From NCBI RefSeq assembly GCF_901709675.1, contig NC_051087.1, positions 8,706,884-8,770,883 of the forward strand: a stretch of 64,000 nt of DNA, written 5' to 3'. A program made the translations under genes and the position numbers. Of this stretch, positions 1-29,657 are shown in pieces. Below the pieces are notes generated by a model. The model saw nothing but the letters and a program-made list of their open reading frames with translations, made no database searches and was not told the origin of the DNA. Position 1 is the first letter of the stretch. Each line of letters starts with the position of its first letter. This stretch comes from Syngnathus acus. Taxonomy: Eukaryota > Chordata > Actinopteri > Syngnathiformes > Syngnathidae.

Positions 1-255
1 AGTTGTTGTAACGGTGCCAGATGGGATCGTGAGAAACATGCAGGTCGGAGTAAACTTTGACAGCTGCCATCCAACTGTAAAACCTAAAGAACATACCAAC
101 AAATACATCCCCTTGCCTAACATATACAATTAGGTTTTAACGTCTGCTGTCACTGTTCCCACTCGAATAGATCAGAGTGGCACCTGCCCGATGGATTTGC
201 CAAAGAAATGTAATATCACATGCCATATCTGTAAATTGCATATAATTACAATATA

Positions 256-327
256 TATAAAATATAGAGATATAATATTTATTTATATATATATAAAATA
301 TAGAGATATAATATTTAACTTGACATA

Positions 328-381
<54 letters not shown>

Positions 382-430
382 GAGATATAATATTTAACTT
401 GACATCATTTATATATATATATATATATAC
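256..430. repeat. TA-rich tandem repeat with three copies of a ~26-40 nt unit
   Basis: A unit starting TATAAAATATAGAGATATAA occurs at about 256, 292 and 371. The second and third copies extend further through TTTAACTTGACAT, giving about 40 nt of near identity. The units are separated by pure TA runs (331-374 and about 411-428). The block is a compound AT minisatellite/microsatellite and holds no gene; reading frames across it are artefacts rich in Tyr and Ile. Confidence 0.9.
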
Positions 431-3400
431 ACAAGTTCTGCATTTCGTGTGAGACTTGCTGAGTTTTTTGGGGCAGTTTATCAACACGTATATCATCTTC
501 TCAGAGCTACTATCGGGTTTAGTTAATTGGGAGTTGAAAGTGATGATAGGGGCTAAGAAAAACAGACCAAATAACTGCCATTCTGCTGAGCGTTAATAAA
601 TGGGGTGCCGAGAGCAGGGTGAGAGAGTTTCCCAACATGCACATTGGTCAAATCTTTTTTTTATATATATATATTTTTTGGTCAGACCTGATAAATAATT
701 TAATGAATTGGCGGTTAATGAATGCCAAATTGGAGTGTAGAAATTGCTAAGAGGTGTGCATTTAATCTAATACTGAGAGGTGAAGTAATGTGAGGAGTGG
801 GGGCAGGACACGGTTGGCTGTGACAAGTGAGGCAGACCAACTCTTTTTTTTCGCTGCAGCTCTGAAACTTATTTATAGCCCACTGCCTGACTATACATAG
901 TCCATTTCATTGGCTGAGCTATTTAGTGAAAATTATACAATTTTCTTGATTGAGACATCATTTATGTATGTAGTTACACTTGCTGTAACAGGTGTACAGG
1001 TTAGAATAAGCAGGTGCAGGACACACCTAGTGGAGTCTTCGCTGACTGCGCTCAGCAACACCAGAGCTAAACTGGTCGACGAGGCGATGTAGTCATAAAC
1101 CCTTCCTTACCCCTCCTTCCATATCGGCACCATCTCATTTTCATTTTTACATCACTCCCATTCTATTCCAGTGCTTTCCAAATTAAAAGCAACCGTTTAA
1201 GGATGGCCTACGAGGTTCAAACAGGTTGGAAATATTTTTATTTCAGCTGCTCTGTAATTTTTTTTATCTTAGCTGCTCTGTAATTCAGGGGCAAGAATTA
1301 GTGATGATTTTCGAGGATCTTTTTTAATTTTTCTTTTATAATCATACTAAATGTAAGAGAGATTAGCCGATGCGTGGGTGGCGCTGCAGTGAGGCATAGT
1401 CGGTCCACCAAATTCATAAACATGCCGAACTAGAACATTGGCCCGGCACGAAAATGACGATGCGCCTATTTTACCAGTCTACCAAAAAAGGGCCCTCTGT
1501 GTTACATACTACATGTTAAAAAGAAGGAAACTTGGCGCTGTCTGGTCGGACCTTATCCATCCTGTCCTTCATGAGAGTTTATCGACATGACTAAATTCTC
1601 CAATGTCTCACGCTCTGCAGTTTTGACTCGCAACACATGTGCTTTAAAATGTCTCAACTTGTAGAATTGGAGCTCACTTACAATTCTGCTGTGGAGTCTT
1701 TTCCAACATCACTCAAGATCATTACACACAGCCAGTTAAATAAAGCACTAATGAGAGCGTTATACCTTCTAGAACTTCTTTAAGCATCTAGACCATTCAC
1801 GTCCCCTGGGACGGGTATAAGTCAGTGCACCCAAGATAGCAACGAATTAATTAGTTACCGTGATCGTTAGCTTCAAAGTTTTTTTTTTTGTTAAGGTACA
1901 GTTGGTGTTTTTCCTTAGGTTAAAAAAGGTACAGCATACATATATGATGGGGATACATTTCCATCTACTGGAAAATATAGTGAACTCCCATTTCACATTA
2001 GCACCAAGCTGAATCTTTATATGGCTTTGTTGAATGTGTTGTTACCCATATCATTCTCTTTTGTTTTATTGTGCCAGAAAACCTGAAATAGGAGTGACAA
2101 AGAGCTTAACACAAGCATGCCTCACATCTTATTTGAAGAATTACGTGAGCGAGAAAGTGAGAACAGCCGCTAGGGAAGATTTGAAAAGGTGCCCTTTGAA
2201 GTGTTGATAAGTTCAAATATATTTGAAGGGAATCGAAAGGGTACGTACTATATTTTTTAAAAAGTCTGTGGAGCACGGATTGCCAGCTATTACAAGTGTG
2301 TCCGACAGTTGTATTTTCATCAGGAGCGGAAAATAAACAGGCTGAGATAGCTTCCGGTCTGCACACCTCAAAGCTTACCGCTGCGGGTAGGCCGGTGGGA
2401 TTGTCGCTGCCCCTCTATCTTCAAACTGATGACTTACTGACAAGCGGGTGTCTGAGCAGATCCAGACACACAAACAAACATGATCCCACTTTAATTCATG
2501 CCATGCAATCCATCGCTAAGTGTGGCAGACTGAAATAGATGAGATTGTCATAAACAGTAAAATTGTCCTGAGTATCTCAAACTAAAGAACCAAAGCTTCT
2601 GTATGTGTGCAGCAGGGCCGCTCTTACCTGAGGCGCATGTTATCGGCAAATGGATTTAACCTCGTGCTGACAAAAAGAAAACTTCCTCACTCACTCGCTC
2701 AACTTTTGTAAGTGTTCAATACTGTATCTGTAAAGACAATGTTCATGTCTCACATTTTGATTTCCTAGCATAAATGTGACGGAAAAACGAATGGAAAAAA
2801 TGATTCATAAAATGCAGCTGTGGTGTACCCAAATACTTAATAACCCCCAGGAGACAAATGGTGAGCTCTTCTCTCATCACAACTGTTTACAGACACTAGA
2901 CACATTCTTGCATATTTCATCACATTATAATATGTCATTGTGGTTGTCTCACACTGAAAACACTGGTCTAAAAAAATTATTTGCCAATCAAAAATGTTAT
3001 AAACCGCTCATAAAATCTCAATAACAAGTTGTGATAAATTATTACAAGGAGAAATTCTTCATTCTGCCTTGATTTGAGAAATTAAAAAAAACAAATTTGC
3101 ATTAATAGTCACAGTACAGTTTTAAAGTCTTCTATGAATAAAGTCAAGATGAATAAGACGTCATGGAGTTAATCATAAACTATATTAATCCAGCCCTAAA
3201 ACTTTATTCGACGCATGACAGATATAAATGAAATTGCTCAAGGAAAACCACAAGTGTGCGTTGAAGGCTGAATGCATGTGCGTCGTTTTTATAAACGTCC
3301 CATGCAAGGACACAAGGTGATCGTTCTCAGCTGTCGACAACTTTACAGAATGCCAGTGGTTATGTTCACCTGCTGCGTCTCAAGCGGCAGAGGCCAGTCA

Positions 3401-4160
3401 CATGATTACACAGTGAATACCTGACATTTTTATTCATTAACATCGGTCAGCATCGTGGTGACATTGCCATTTGTGGACTCTTAAGGTTACTGTCGTTCAA
3501 TCCTCCGCAGCTATCAAGAAAGCGTTGGGAACGTGGCGTGCCCCATCGTTTGTATACGCCTCACCTTGTGACCCCATTCGTAATATTACGCACAGAATCT
3601 AGCAGCTTAACACACTAACCTCGGGCACTGTCTTCAGACACCCTGAAACAGGTGAAAATCAAACAGCAACACGATCCAGAGTTAGCCATTTAACATGTCT
3701 AAAAGCATCATATTGCCAACGCAAATCACACAGCTTTCAAACAGAAGTGTGAACAATTTGGCTGGATAAAAAATAGCCTCAAACATCATTGTGGAATAAC
3801 TCATGTAACTTTAAACCCTTAACAACAACTAAGTCCGTTCTGTAATGCTTTCATGCGTCATGAGCCGCTACAAATAAGTATTAGGAGTGTCTTTCACAAG
3901 TCTTGAAGGAGAGCAAGAGAGAGAAAAGAAAATCAGAGCATTATGAAATAGTGCAGCTGTTGCAAGGCAATGAGCCAAAATTATATTTCTGTCAGGGCTC
4001 ACAGGGTACATATTGAAATACATGAACTGGGGTCGGTCGACAGTGAATTGTGCACATAACACAGCGGGGCACAGGTGTAAGTGAGAACAATGGCATTGTT
4101 AACAGGCAGGGTCAACACGGAGGTTTTTTGACAGAGGGGCAAATTTACGGATTTGTCCTT
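431..4160. other. Intergenic DNA, no gene seen
   Basis: AT-rich single-copy-looking sequence downstream of smc3. No spliced or unspliced coding region could be recognised on either strand. The only local structure noticed is a small imperfect direct repeat: 22 nt at 1,238-1,259 and 1,264-1,285, both containing AGCTGCTCTGTAATT. Confidence 0.6.
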
Positions 4161-4350
4161 CACTGAAAAAAAAAAAATGGTGTTGAATATACTTGATTTT
4201 ATTCCGTCACGTGGTTGCGCAAAATAAAGTGATCTAGATCGAGATGTATTTTTAAGTTGACTTTACATCGACCTGAAAAACAAAGTCTGATGATTTTGCA
4301 ACCACTTGACAAATCAAAATTGAGTAAATCCAACACAATATTTTTTAGTG
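4161..4350. mobile_element. Short inverted-repeat DNA transposon (MITE-like), about 190 bp
   Basis: The left end reads CACTGAAAAA, then GGTGTTGAATATACTTGATT. The reverse complement of the right end reads CACTAAAAAA, then TGTGTTGGATTTACTCAATT. The two ends therefore form imperfect terminal inverted repeats of about 38 bp around a 110-bp non-coding core. Size, AT content and lack of coding sequence fit a non-autonomous DNA transposon. I did not find a clean target-site duplication, so the superfamily is not assigned. Confidence 0.7.
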
Positions 4351-7300
4351 TACATGCATCTTGAAACCTTGCTGTGCTTATTTGAAAAAGCTTTTTATGC
4401 AGCTGTTTCTACAATGCAATCTATTGATGACAGTTTATTAAAAAAAGGAGGACTTGTGATAACTGAATCTTAATAATGCCTTTCTAATACATTTGCATTT
4501 ATTCATTATATTTTAGTTTTTTGCACATCTTCACCGGCGGGTGGACACACCTATGTCTAATCAATTAAATTTTTTTACGAATACATAACATTTTTGCAAA
4601 TATATTCAATTACTAGTCACTGATCAAAAAATGTAATGTTTAAAAATTAAAAATGAAATGAAATGAAATGAAAAGCTCTCTGGATACGATTTTATAGGCT
4701 CAACAAACATGCCTTTGTTGTTGGTTTAAACTGTATATAAAAAAAAGTAAGTTTAAACAGTTTATTTAGTTTAAACGTGTATTCAAACATACAATAAAAT
4801 ATATTCAAAATTGAGTAAATATATAAAATATATTTAAATATATATAAAAAAAAGACTTCCCCTTTTTATAAATTAAACAATGGTCCAAGGCGCGCGCATC
4901 ATATCTATTTTCAATTTTATTGCACATGGTGAAAATATGTCAACTATTCTAGTCAGGAATAAACAATCTGAGCTACAGAGTGCCTATAGCAATTTTAAAA
5001 TTCAGACAAGAATTTTGTTGTCATGGTAATCAAATTTGGCTCTTGTTTTCTCTTAAAATATGTCCTGGGACTATTTTTCCTGCAGTTCCCAAATTGTTGG
5101 TCAGGAAATGGTTTACCACAATCTAAACTGTAAAACGTAGGTCAAATGCCAGGGGTTTATCACCTTCAACCTTGGACCCCTTGACGACAGAATTCTTCCA
5201 CATAAAAACCTCAACTACATCCACGAAAAAGCAAACTAGCGGCAAAAAATGCATTTGGTCTAATTTGCTGCATATGCGGAACACGATTATCCCACCAAAG
5301 TCACTTCTTAGTCGACAGTTACAAATCCATCAATGTGCATGACATTTAAGAGGAAACAGCAACATGAAGCCTCGGTTCTAATAAGTGCAGTGAATCATCA
5401 CATGCATCCAGTATCTTGACACTCAACAAAGTTATGAGTCGGCTTGACATCCAATTAACCATTTAATCTCATTAAAGCCCACAGCAGATGACTTTTTCAA
5501 AGCTTAGTGGCAAGACAAACACACGATTCAAAAGCTGTTATAGTAACTATAGTGCTAAATTTCGATGGAGTCACATTTCCCTCACAGGTCATTTATCTAG
5601 AGATTATGAAGAATTACATGATGGTAATTATCACTCGTCACCTCTTATCATGTTTGCTTTAATTTTTGAATCTCTTTCTTGTCGGAGTGGCTGGTTCTGC
5701 TATCTGTTATTCAGGACCTAAACATAGCCAGACCTCCACTCATCATCACAATGACAGAATTCGAGTCTTAATTCAATAATGGCTGACAGACTTGCTCTTA
5801 TGCTTTGTGGAACCAGCTAAATTGGAGTAAATCCTTTGTCTATAACAAACTGCATGTCGCCGCCTCTGTTCTTCTCTGTCTGCCCTTAATGTTCTCATAA
5901 GTATGTGAGCTCTGCCGTTCCAAAATAAGAGGGGATTTCATAGATTATCACCATGCAAATTCATCGAATATAAGACAGGTTTTGGTTTCCACGTAACCGC
6001 AAGCATTTCTGAAATGCTAAACTGAAGCAACTCATTGCCTTCATGATTAATAATTTGAGCGGGGGGCTTATATTATCTGATCATGGCGAAAAGATGGCCT
6101 CCATGCTTTGAGTTATCTGAGAGACTGCTCACATGCTTTGATAGGGGCTATTATTTTGGTTAGCAACAGAGTTGTTTGTGCGTGGCAAAATGAAGGACTA
6201 CAACTGAACCTCGATTTTACGCTGGTCCAGAATTTGGGAATGGCGTTAACTCCGTAAGCGCGTTGTATAGAAAGTCTTATTTTTTTTGTAGAAAGGCATG
6301 TTTTTAGGCAGACGAAGGGGATCTTTGTTTCTTTAATTTACGTCAAGCATGTTGTTGGGCAGCCGAAGGGGTTCGTTTGCCGTCCGTCACCCACACAGAT
6401 CGATGTCTGTTGACATTTTACTAAATGATTGTTGTTGCATTGTCATTTCATAGTGAATGTCATATTTTCAGGAAACTATATTTTGATTAAATTATTATAC
6501 AAGCATTTTCAAAGTCAAAAAGGACCACAAAACTGGATTCTGACAAAAAAAACCCAGTATTTTATAAGTAACTACTAGCAATGACACTTTGTGCTAGCTA
6601 ATATATGTGCGCTTGTGTGTTTTGCACCTGTGAGATATAATAAATTGCTGCATTTCCTGTTTTCTTGCCCCCCCACATTGTGAAAGGCACGGTGCCATGA
6701 GCACATGTGTTTTAATGTCCCCTGCTTCAGCTGTTGGCTGTGGACATCAGAATCTGTATGGAACATAAAACAGGAGGTTGGTGTATGTGCCATTTCTATA
6801 CCCTCCATGTCCTTCTGGGAAAATTTGGAGGTAGCATGCACATAGTCTATGCTCTAAATTTATACCGGAAGTGAGATATGACTAACATAGTAGTTCTAAC
6901 AAAGCACATGAGGGCAATGTTAAAAAACGAACAAAAAAATGAAATAGAGCTCATTTGATTTGTGTCCTTGTCGGTCACTGTTACACGTTTAACAGTACGA
7001 TTCGCTTTTGTAGTGGCCATGTGTCAACACCTCAAAGAACATTTGTAGCAGTGAAAGTAGGAGGTTGTAAGACTGCAGGAGGTGACGCTGTTTAGACCTG
7101 TCATTGCTTCATTTAGTTCTCTAAGCAATAGTCAAAAACAAACCATGAGTAAAGACATTGTTAGATAGCAGTTAAATGAGCAACAGACCCAATAAAGTTG
7201 TGAGGATTAAATGTTATGACCTTAATGCTCACATGACAACCATCCCTTTCAAGCTACATTTTTGGGGTAGTCTAGAATCCAGGTGGAGACGTGCCAAATT

Positions 7301-10300
7301 TTTTTTATTAAAGCCACTGATCCAGCTGTGCTTCAAGCAAGTTTATATTGATTTCAATTTCAAAGGAGTGCCCATATGAGCTCAGAAAAGCGATTTCAAT
7401 CCCAACACCAATGTTCTGACAACCGTTCTTCCATGTGGTGAGGGAAAGTTGCTCTTGGTAATGACCCCCGGTGTTGTGACCCGTTGTGTTGTCAGTGACA
7501 AGGAGGTTGAGCGGCATATTATATATACTTGGCGGCATACTTGCTCTCAATAACCACCCTAAAGTTTTCCTTCCCTCTGGTGTGGTCACATTCAACATGC
7601 ACAATAAATATTTAAGGGGTCTTTTAAGACCTTTGGAGGCCTTGTGAGTGGCCATGGGGCAACTTAACCTTCTGTGACACACTGCCGCAATGATTTAGAG
7701 TTGGCAGGTGGGGCACCGGGGGGAAAGTCAACAAGTGAAACGGGAGGCTATGCGTTGAAATCATGAAATAAGCACATGCAGTCAGAAAGTTAATTGGCGA
7801 ATGTTTTTTTATCTATAATTTTGCATTTCAACATAAATATATCTATGTTCAAAAGATTGCCATGCCGACCATAATTTGTAACGGGATAATTGCTACAAGA
7901 CATGACAATTCGAAGCAGTGAAACTGAATAATCACAATAAACCAAACCATGAAAAAAGAGCTTATTTCTCAATTTTAAGAATTTTTGTTTTGAGACTTCT
8001 GTTCAAGTGCAAATCCTAGCCCCAATTAAGACTTAATTTGATTGTACATTATATTTTCCTCAAACATAATTAAATACGACCATCTATGCTTAAAATTTAA
8101 TCGGACAAAGTTCATCTGAGACATAATGTTCTAAAATAAGCAAGTGAACTCCATACAGCAGCTCACAATCAAAGGCAACCTTCTAAACCATCATTGCCAA
8201 ACAGTTATAAATTATTAGAGATACAGCAGGAGCCCCAAAGCTACGGGAAAAGACCAGAAACAAAATGCATCTATATATTTTGTAAATATTGGTACACACT
8301 TAAAAAAAGGTTTAAATTGAAACTTAAATTAATAAATTCAGTTTGCATTTAGTTTTGTGTTGTGTACATACATATCAATCATTATAGTAAATATATTAAC
8401 CCTTAATAAAGCACTTTGGTAAATGTTGTCGTGAAGCAGCTATAATATAATTTGAAATAAATTATGTATGAGTAGATTTTTTTATATTAATTATGCAGCA
8501 TTATTTAGTATCAGCATGTAATCGCTGGCGAAATGTTTTTTCTATGTCACATAAAATTAATATTTAAAATACATCTGAGGACTCCATTTTAAAATGTGTA
8601 TAGTAAATAATGTATTAATAATAATCATATTAATAGCATTTTCAAGGGAGGTATTTTATTAACAGTAATTAATATTGTATACATTTTGTTCATATCGATT
8701 GTGACTTCACAAGCCCATGCAAAATATTAAGGAAATACTTGTTTAAAAATATTAAAATCATTTCATCGTGGACAAACATGCTAGAGCGAATGTACATCTC
8801 TCAAAACACACCAGTAACATAATCAGAATCTGCGTTTCATTCAGGCTTGGACTTTGTCTTACCTTTGTGAAACTTCTCCAGTTGTCTCTGAGGAGTATCC
8901 ACCACTTTGTCCTTTCCCAAGCATTTTTGTTCAGCCCACCTAAAAATATATCCGGGCTTCTACGCCGATCCAAGCACCACCTGCAGCTTTAACACCTCCT
9001 AAGCCTCAACCACTCGCAGCGGCAACTTTCAGTTCTTCTCTGGCTGTCAGGTGGGAAGAGGAAAAAAAAAAAAAGATCAACACAGGACAAAAGGGCCACC
9101 CTCCTGTTTTCTATAAGCGACTATGTACTCAATTCGGTTCCCCGTGAAAGATGGGGCTATCAAAATAGGGTCTCTTCCAATGGCCACGGAAGATTGAGTG
9201 AATGGCTCTCTGGAGGGGGGGTGGGCTCTCGAGACAGCACAAGGGGGTTGAGTTGGAGCAGGCCAAATGGGAGTCCCTGGCTGGGACAAGCTCGGTACAG
9301 CAACGACAGGGACGAGAAATCTTCTCGGGCCAACACTGATTAGCACCTCTACGCTTACACATACAAACAGACGCATGTAAAGTCTGGCCAATAGTGGGAA
9401 GCAATGGTGTTCGGTGGCTCGGGAGATACTGAGATCAAACTAACTGCTGAATCAGACTGTATATGGAGTCAATATGTAATTGCCACACTATGGTCTCCCA
9501 TAAAGGTGAGGCTTGTTTGGTAGTCAACTGAAAGATGGAGACGGGCACAAAGGTCAGTATTTAATTCTATTAATTTCAGGTTAGCGATCACATCAACGAG
9601 ATAATGTTGGATAATCACGACGATTTATGGAGCATGAAGGATTTGACCAAATGGAGTAGAACCACGTAGTGTGCCATCTAAAAAAAAATTATACTGTATA
9701 GTGGTAAAATGTTGAAGTCTCCCCCGTAAAGTGAAATAAATGTTGTATAGATTAAAAACACAGATAGGAGTATTGTCAACAAAAATGACAAAAACTATGT
9801 GTGTAGAGGGATACACTTGCTGTTTTGGCAAAACAAAACCAAAAAAGACACCAACAATTATCAGAATAACTTCAAACAAAAAACTGAATGGTCTTTAAAT
9901 TGGATTCATGTCCATACACTGACTGAATGACACGATTCAATACAACATTATGCCAAAACAGTCACCCCGATTAATTACAGAGGGAGGAATGTGCACCATC
10001 ACCACATTGTCTATTTCAGTGACAAATGGCAGACTTGAGCAGATATCTCTTTCTGTGCTGACAACCATCCGGAAAAGCTCACTCCCAAGCGCTCTGTTAT
10101 ACAAATGTCCGTGTGCGACAACTCTATTTTGGGCTCGGTGAGAAAGCAGATACCACTGTAGCATCAACTGGTGTTGACAATAAGGCAAGCCGGAATGACG
10201 GAGAGTCTAGTGACATGATAATAGTCAAGTGATAAAGCCTTCGAAAGAACACCATCACGCCACTATTTACCACAACAGTATTTAAGAACGCACAATCACT

Positions 10301-12162
10301 GTAAGCACTACTGTAATATAAAAGTAACTGGATCTCACAGATTAGTAAAAAGTAATCATTTTGGAAATGACATCCAATTTCACATTATATCGCCTGCCTG
10401 AAGCCAAAAGAAATTGTGCAAACTTGATGGCTTCATAACCCAGGTAAATAAATGGGAATCATCATTCCACTACCGTCACTGCTCACATTCATTTCAGTTC
10501 AAAATGAAAAGAAAATACTCTCTCACTACATGGATGACACCTGCAGATTAATGTTTAAAGTGTGATACTGAGGTTTAGATAAATAATCACCACCAGTGTT
10601 ATTTTGTATGAGTATATAATAGCATGTGGAAAAGGTTTATTACCTGCAGAGATCGAGCCGAGGTCACAGTGTACTGAACTCACCAGTCCTGGAACTTCTC
10701 TGACACACCTTGTACTGCATATCCACTGTCCAAATACATTATGATCATTAGCACAATGTATTGATATTCAATACACGGGTTGTATCAGAGCTTACATGGC
10801 ATACAATCTATTATATTTCTCTGTCATGTAACTCAGGTTACCAACATATTTGAAACAGCAACATTATGAAGTACAGCTCTGCAACATGACAAACAACTAC
10901 AATAACAATATAGATTCATTTTGTATGTATTTGAGAGTGTCAGTGAATAATAAACATTATTATGTGGCAAAATATTTGATACAGTTCCTATATCTTATGT
11001 TATTTAGTTTTTTTTGGTGTGTGTGTATAATGGGACAAGGTGTTTTATACTGGTTAGACACTGCAACAATACATACTTAAATGAAAATAAATAACCTACT
11101 AATAAAATTATATAACAGACATGAACGCATGACATAAACTAGGTATGTAGGTACCAAAAGCAAAAATAAAATGCTGGTATTTTCTCTAAAATCTCATGCT
11201 GGTGCATGTGAGAATGACAGTGAAGCTGAACACAGGCACGAAGGCGAGAATGTTTATTCTGCGGTGGATTTAAAATGACATGTGTGAAGTCATTAGATGG
11301 GATTCTACCTTTAACCTCATCAGAGGCGGACTTTTATGTTGAGAGCCCAGAGGGCGACACTAGCTGTCCAACTAAAGCCGAGCAGACCACATGTGATACA
11401 AGTACATACGCACATGGCACTGAAGGTCAAATATCCTTACATTGAGGGTATCTATTTCAGTGTGCTCGTTTTCTGCACACATACTAACTCATGAAAGTGT
11501 TTAGCTGCACAACTATATCATATATATGATTCCTTGATGCATTTAAAGATGATATGAATATCAACCAGTGTTAAGGATTTATACAAGATAATCAAGGCAT
11601 TTTCTCAATCTAAAAAAAGGTGACACTGGTACTGGCATTTATGAGGTCATAAAGCCAACTTAAGCACATGCAATCACTGACAACACTGTAAATTCCATTG
11701 TTCGTAAGATAACATTTGTTTGCGTATACCCCCCGCCCCCCTTACCAACCCCTTACTGTAAGATCCTGCCACTGCATCGTCCGGGCCATGTTACCAATGT
11801 TTGAAACAGAGCAGATCATCAAAAAAAAATAAAAAATCTAAAATAGAAGCAAACATAAAACTGAATGACAGTGATACCAGTATTGCACCCTTGTAAATGA
11901 TGTTGTCCACTTACAGAACTTTGAACAGCTAAGCCTTTGCTGACATGTTTGATTTTATTGACTCTATCCCACCAAACTCTGTACCTCAACAGTATAAGGT
12001 TCTTGTAATGTATTTAAAATTCTGTCCATGAGTATAAGACAGCTGTTAATTTTACAACTTCATACAAGCCTATGATCAAGTTCCTAAATGAATACTGTCC
12101 TGTGGGTGTCACAGGCTTTTAGGTCGTAACATCCAACTCCCAGGTGTATTCTGTGCTTTCAG
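4351..12162. other. Intergenic DNA, no gene seen
   Basis: About 7.8 kb of AT-rich sequence without a recognisable exon, RNA gene or large transposon. It contains a 25-nt imperfect direct repeat (6,296-6,320 and 6,347-6,371, 22 of 25 identical) and short A or T homopolymers. By human gene order rbm20 would lie beyond smc3 on this side, but no RBM20-like exon was recognised. Confidence 0.55.
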
Positions 12163-12178
12163 CACTGCCCCCTGGCGG
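12163..12178 (-). promoter_or_regulatory. Candidate CTCF-binding motif
   Basis: On the minus strand this reads CCGCCAGGGGGCAGTG. It matches the vertebrate CTCF core CCASYAGRGGGCRSTG at all but one position (G for A at position 3). It lies about 1.1 kb past the predicted smc3 polyadenylation signal. Assigned by motif only; occupancy cannot be judged from sequence. Confidence 0.4.
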
Positions 12179-13290
12179 TCTGGAGTGATAAAATAGAAAC
12201 ATGTTTTCCCAATAAAAAGTTGCTGCTGCGTTACACTTTCATTAATCCTATATACAAACAGAACCCCCCCCCCCCCAAATAATAAAAATAAAATCAACAT
12301 TTAAAAAAGATAACATTTCTGGTTAAATTTTTGTTTGCTCTGAACTCACAGGCTAGGCTGAGAGCCGAAGATGAGTCAGGTCAGGTGGATGTGGTCTTGT
12401 GACAGGTTGATAAATGAGACGTCAGTGTTTCAGACAAGACCACCGCGAAGTGCAAGAACACAAGCAAAGTAGTGGCAGGACTCAACACTGCCAGCTGTTA
12501 AACAACGAATTAACTTCTTGACTGTGACAGCTATCACAACTTTATGCTTTTTTTGTTAAATGATGAGTGGCTTGTTTGTGGAGCAATGGTCATTTGTTCT
12601 CCAGTTTTATAATAGCAGAGGGTAGCCAGGCTGGGGCTTTGAAGACATGCTGTTTATATTGCGCGAAAGAAGGGAGGGGCGGAAAAAGAGACAGCTTTGG
12701 AACATGTTTGGAAGAGGAGTTTGAGAACGTCTCGGGCGGGGCCAGGCGGCCGACAAGAAGCACGGATCTTCCCGATGGTGGCCATCTGTCATGTGAATTG
12801 GCAGCAGATTCAATAGTTTGCAGGCTTGTAAATGTTTGGCAAGCAAAGGCTAACGGGCGCACGGACATGAGGTGTTCTGTCAATATCGCACCCAGCTCAA
12901 TGACATGTGGCCATCTGCTTTCCAACCAACTGCCTGTGAGGTCATGGTGGTTCACTCGGCCCAAAGACACCTACCAGCGCAGTGACGCCATTCCAGTACA
13001 AATGCATAATCACACTCAAACTTATCTGGCCTCTGACACTTAAGCGGGTTCCATACAGTCAGGGCCATATAAATATTGAGACTTCGTCGCAACTCTCATT
13101 TTTCTGCTCTTAAAAAACTACCGTTAGCCACTGTACAATACGTCTGAAACAGTTGCTTCAAATTGAAGGGTAAAATTGGCACAATACAAAATTTAGAACT
13201 CAACATCAATAATCACTGAGCGCTACAGTAAAACTGCGCCATCTAACGTTAGCAAAGGGAGGTGTAAAAGATTATTAAGCTTTTTTTTTT
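12179..13290. other. Intergenic interval downstream of smc3, with a GC-richer block
   Basis: From about 12,560 to 13,045 the sequence is visibly richer in G+C than its flanks and open in more than one frame on both strands (up to 158 codons on plus, 126 on minus). None of these translations resembles a known protein. Open frames on both strands are expected from composition, so I do not call a gene. It could be a conserved non-coding element or an unrecognised terminal exon. Confidence 0.45.
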
Positions 13291-13306
13291 TAAATTCATT
13301 ATCCAA

Positions 13307-13312
13307 TTTATT
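13307..13312 (-). terminator. smc3: Probable smc3 polyadenylation signal
   Basis: AATAAA on the minus strand, 429 nt beyond the smc3 stop codon. It is the only exact AATAAA I found in the first ~450 nt after the stop. It predicts cleavage near 13,290 and a 3' UTR of about 450 nt. A genomic A-run lies just beyond, so oligo-dT priming could mislead transcript mapping here. Confidence 0.55.
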
Positions 13313-13740
13313 ACATACAAAAAACATTCAACCTAATAGAATACCAACATCAATGAGGAAATTTAAAAAAAAAAAAAACTGTTAGAACTTTCCATCATTG
13401 GTATGTGTCGCAGAATTCAAATGGCACGTATGTAAATATGCTAAACAGAAAATGACTTAAAGTACGAACTACTAAGTATAGAACAGAGCCTTTATCTTTG
13501 ATGGCCCACAAACAGAATGGTGGGACAAGTGGAAGGACAGGTCGGAACGGGTACAAGTTAAACAAACATTAAAAACTTACATATATAAAACTTTTCTGCA
13601 GAATTTTAACCTCCGAATGTTCAAGTCATACAAATTCAGTCAAATCAAATTAAGAATGTCAGTGAACAGCTAAGTTAACAGTGTAATTTGAACCATAAGA
13701 ACGCAGAAGAAGAAGGGTAGAAGTCAATAGGAGTCACCTA

Positions 13741-29657
<15,917 letters not shown>

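Noticed and set aside
137-496. 119-codon Tyr/Ile-rich frame
   Set aside because: Translation of TA-rich tandem repeats.
12567-13043. 158-codon open frame on plus and 126-codon frame on minus
   Set aside because: Both strands are open over the same DNA, neither translation resembles a known family, and no intron signals or conserved domains support either.
1-13290. rbm20 exons, expected here from human gene order
   Set aside because: No RNA-recognition motif, zinc-finger or RS-rich exon could be found on the minus strand; the gene is probably left of the window.
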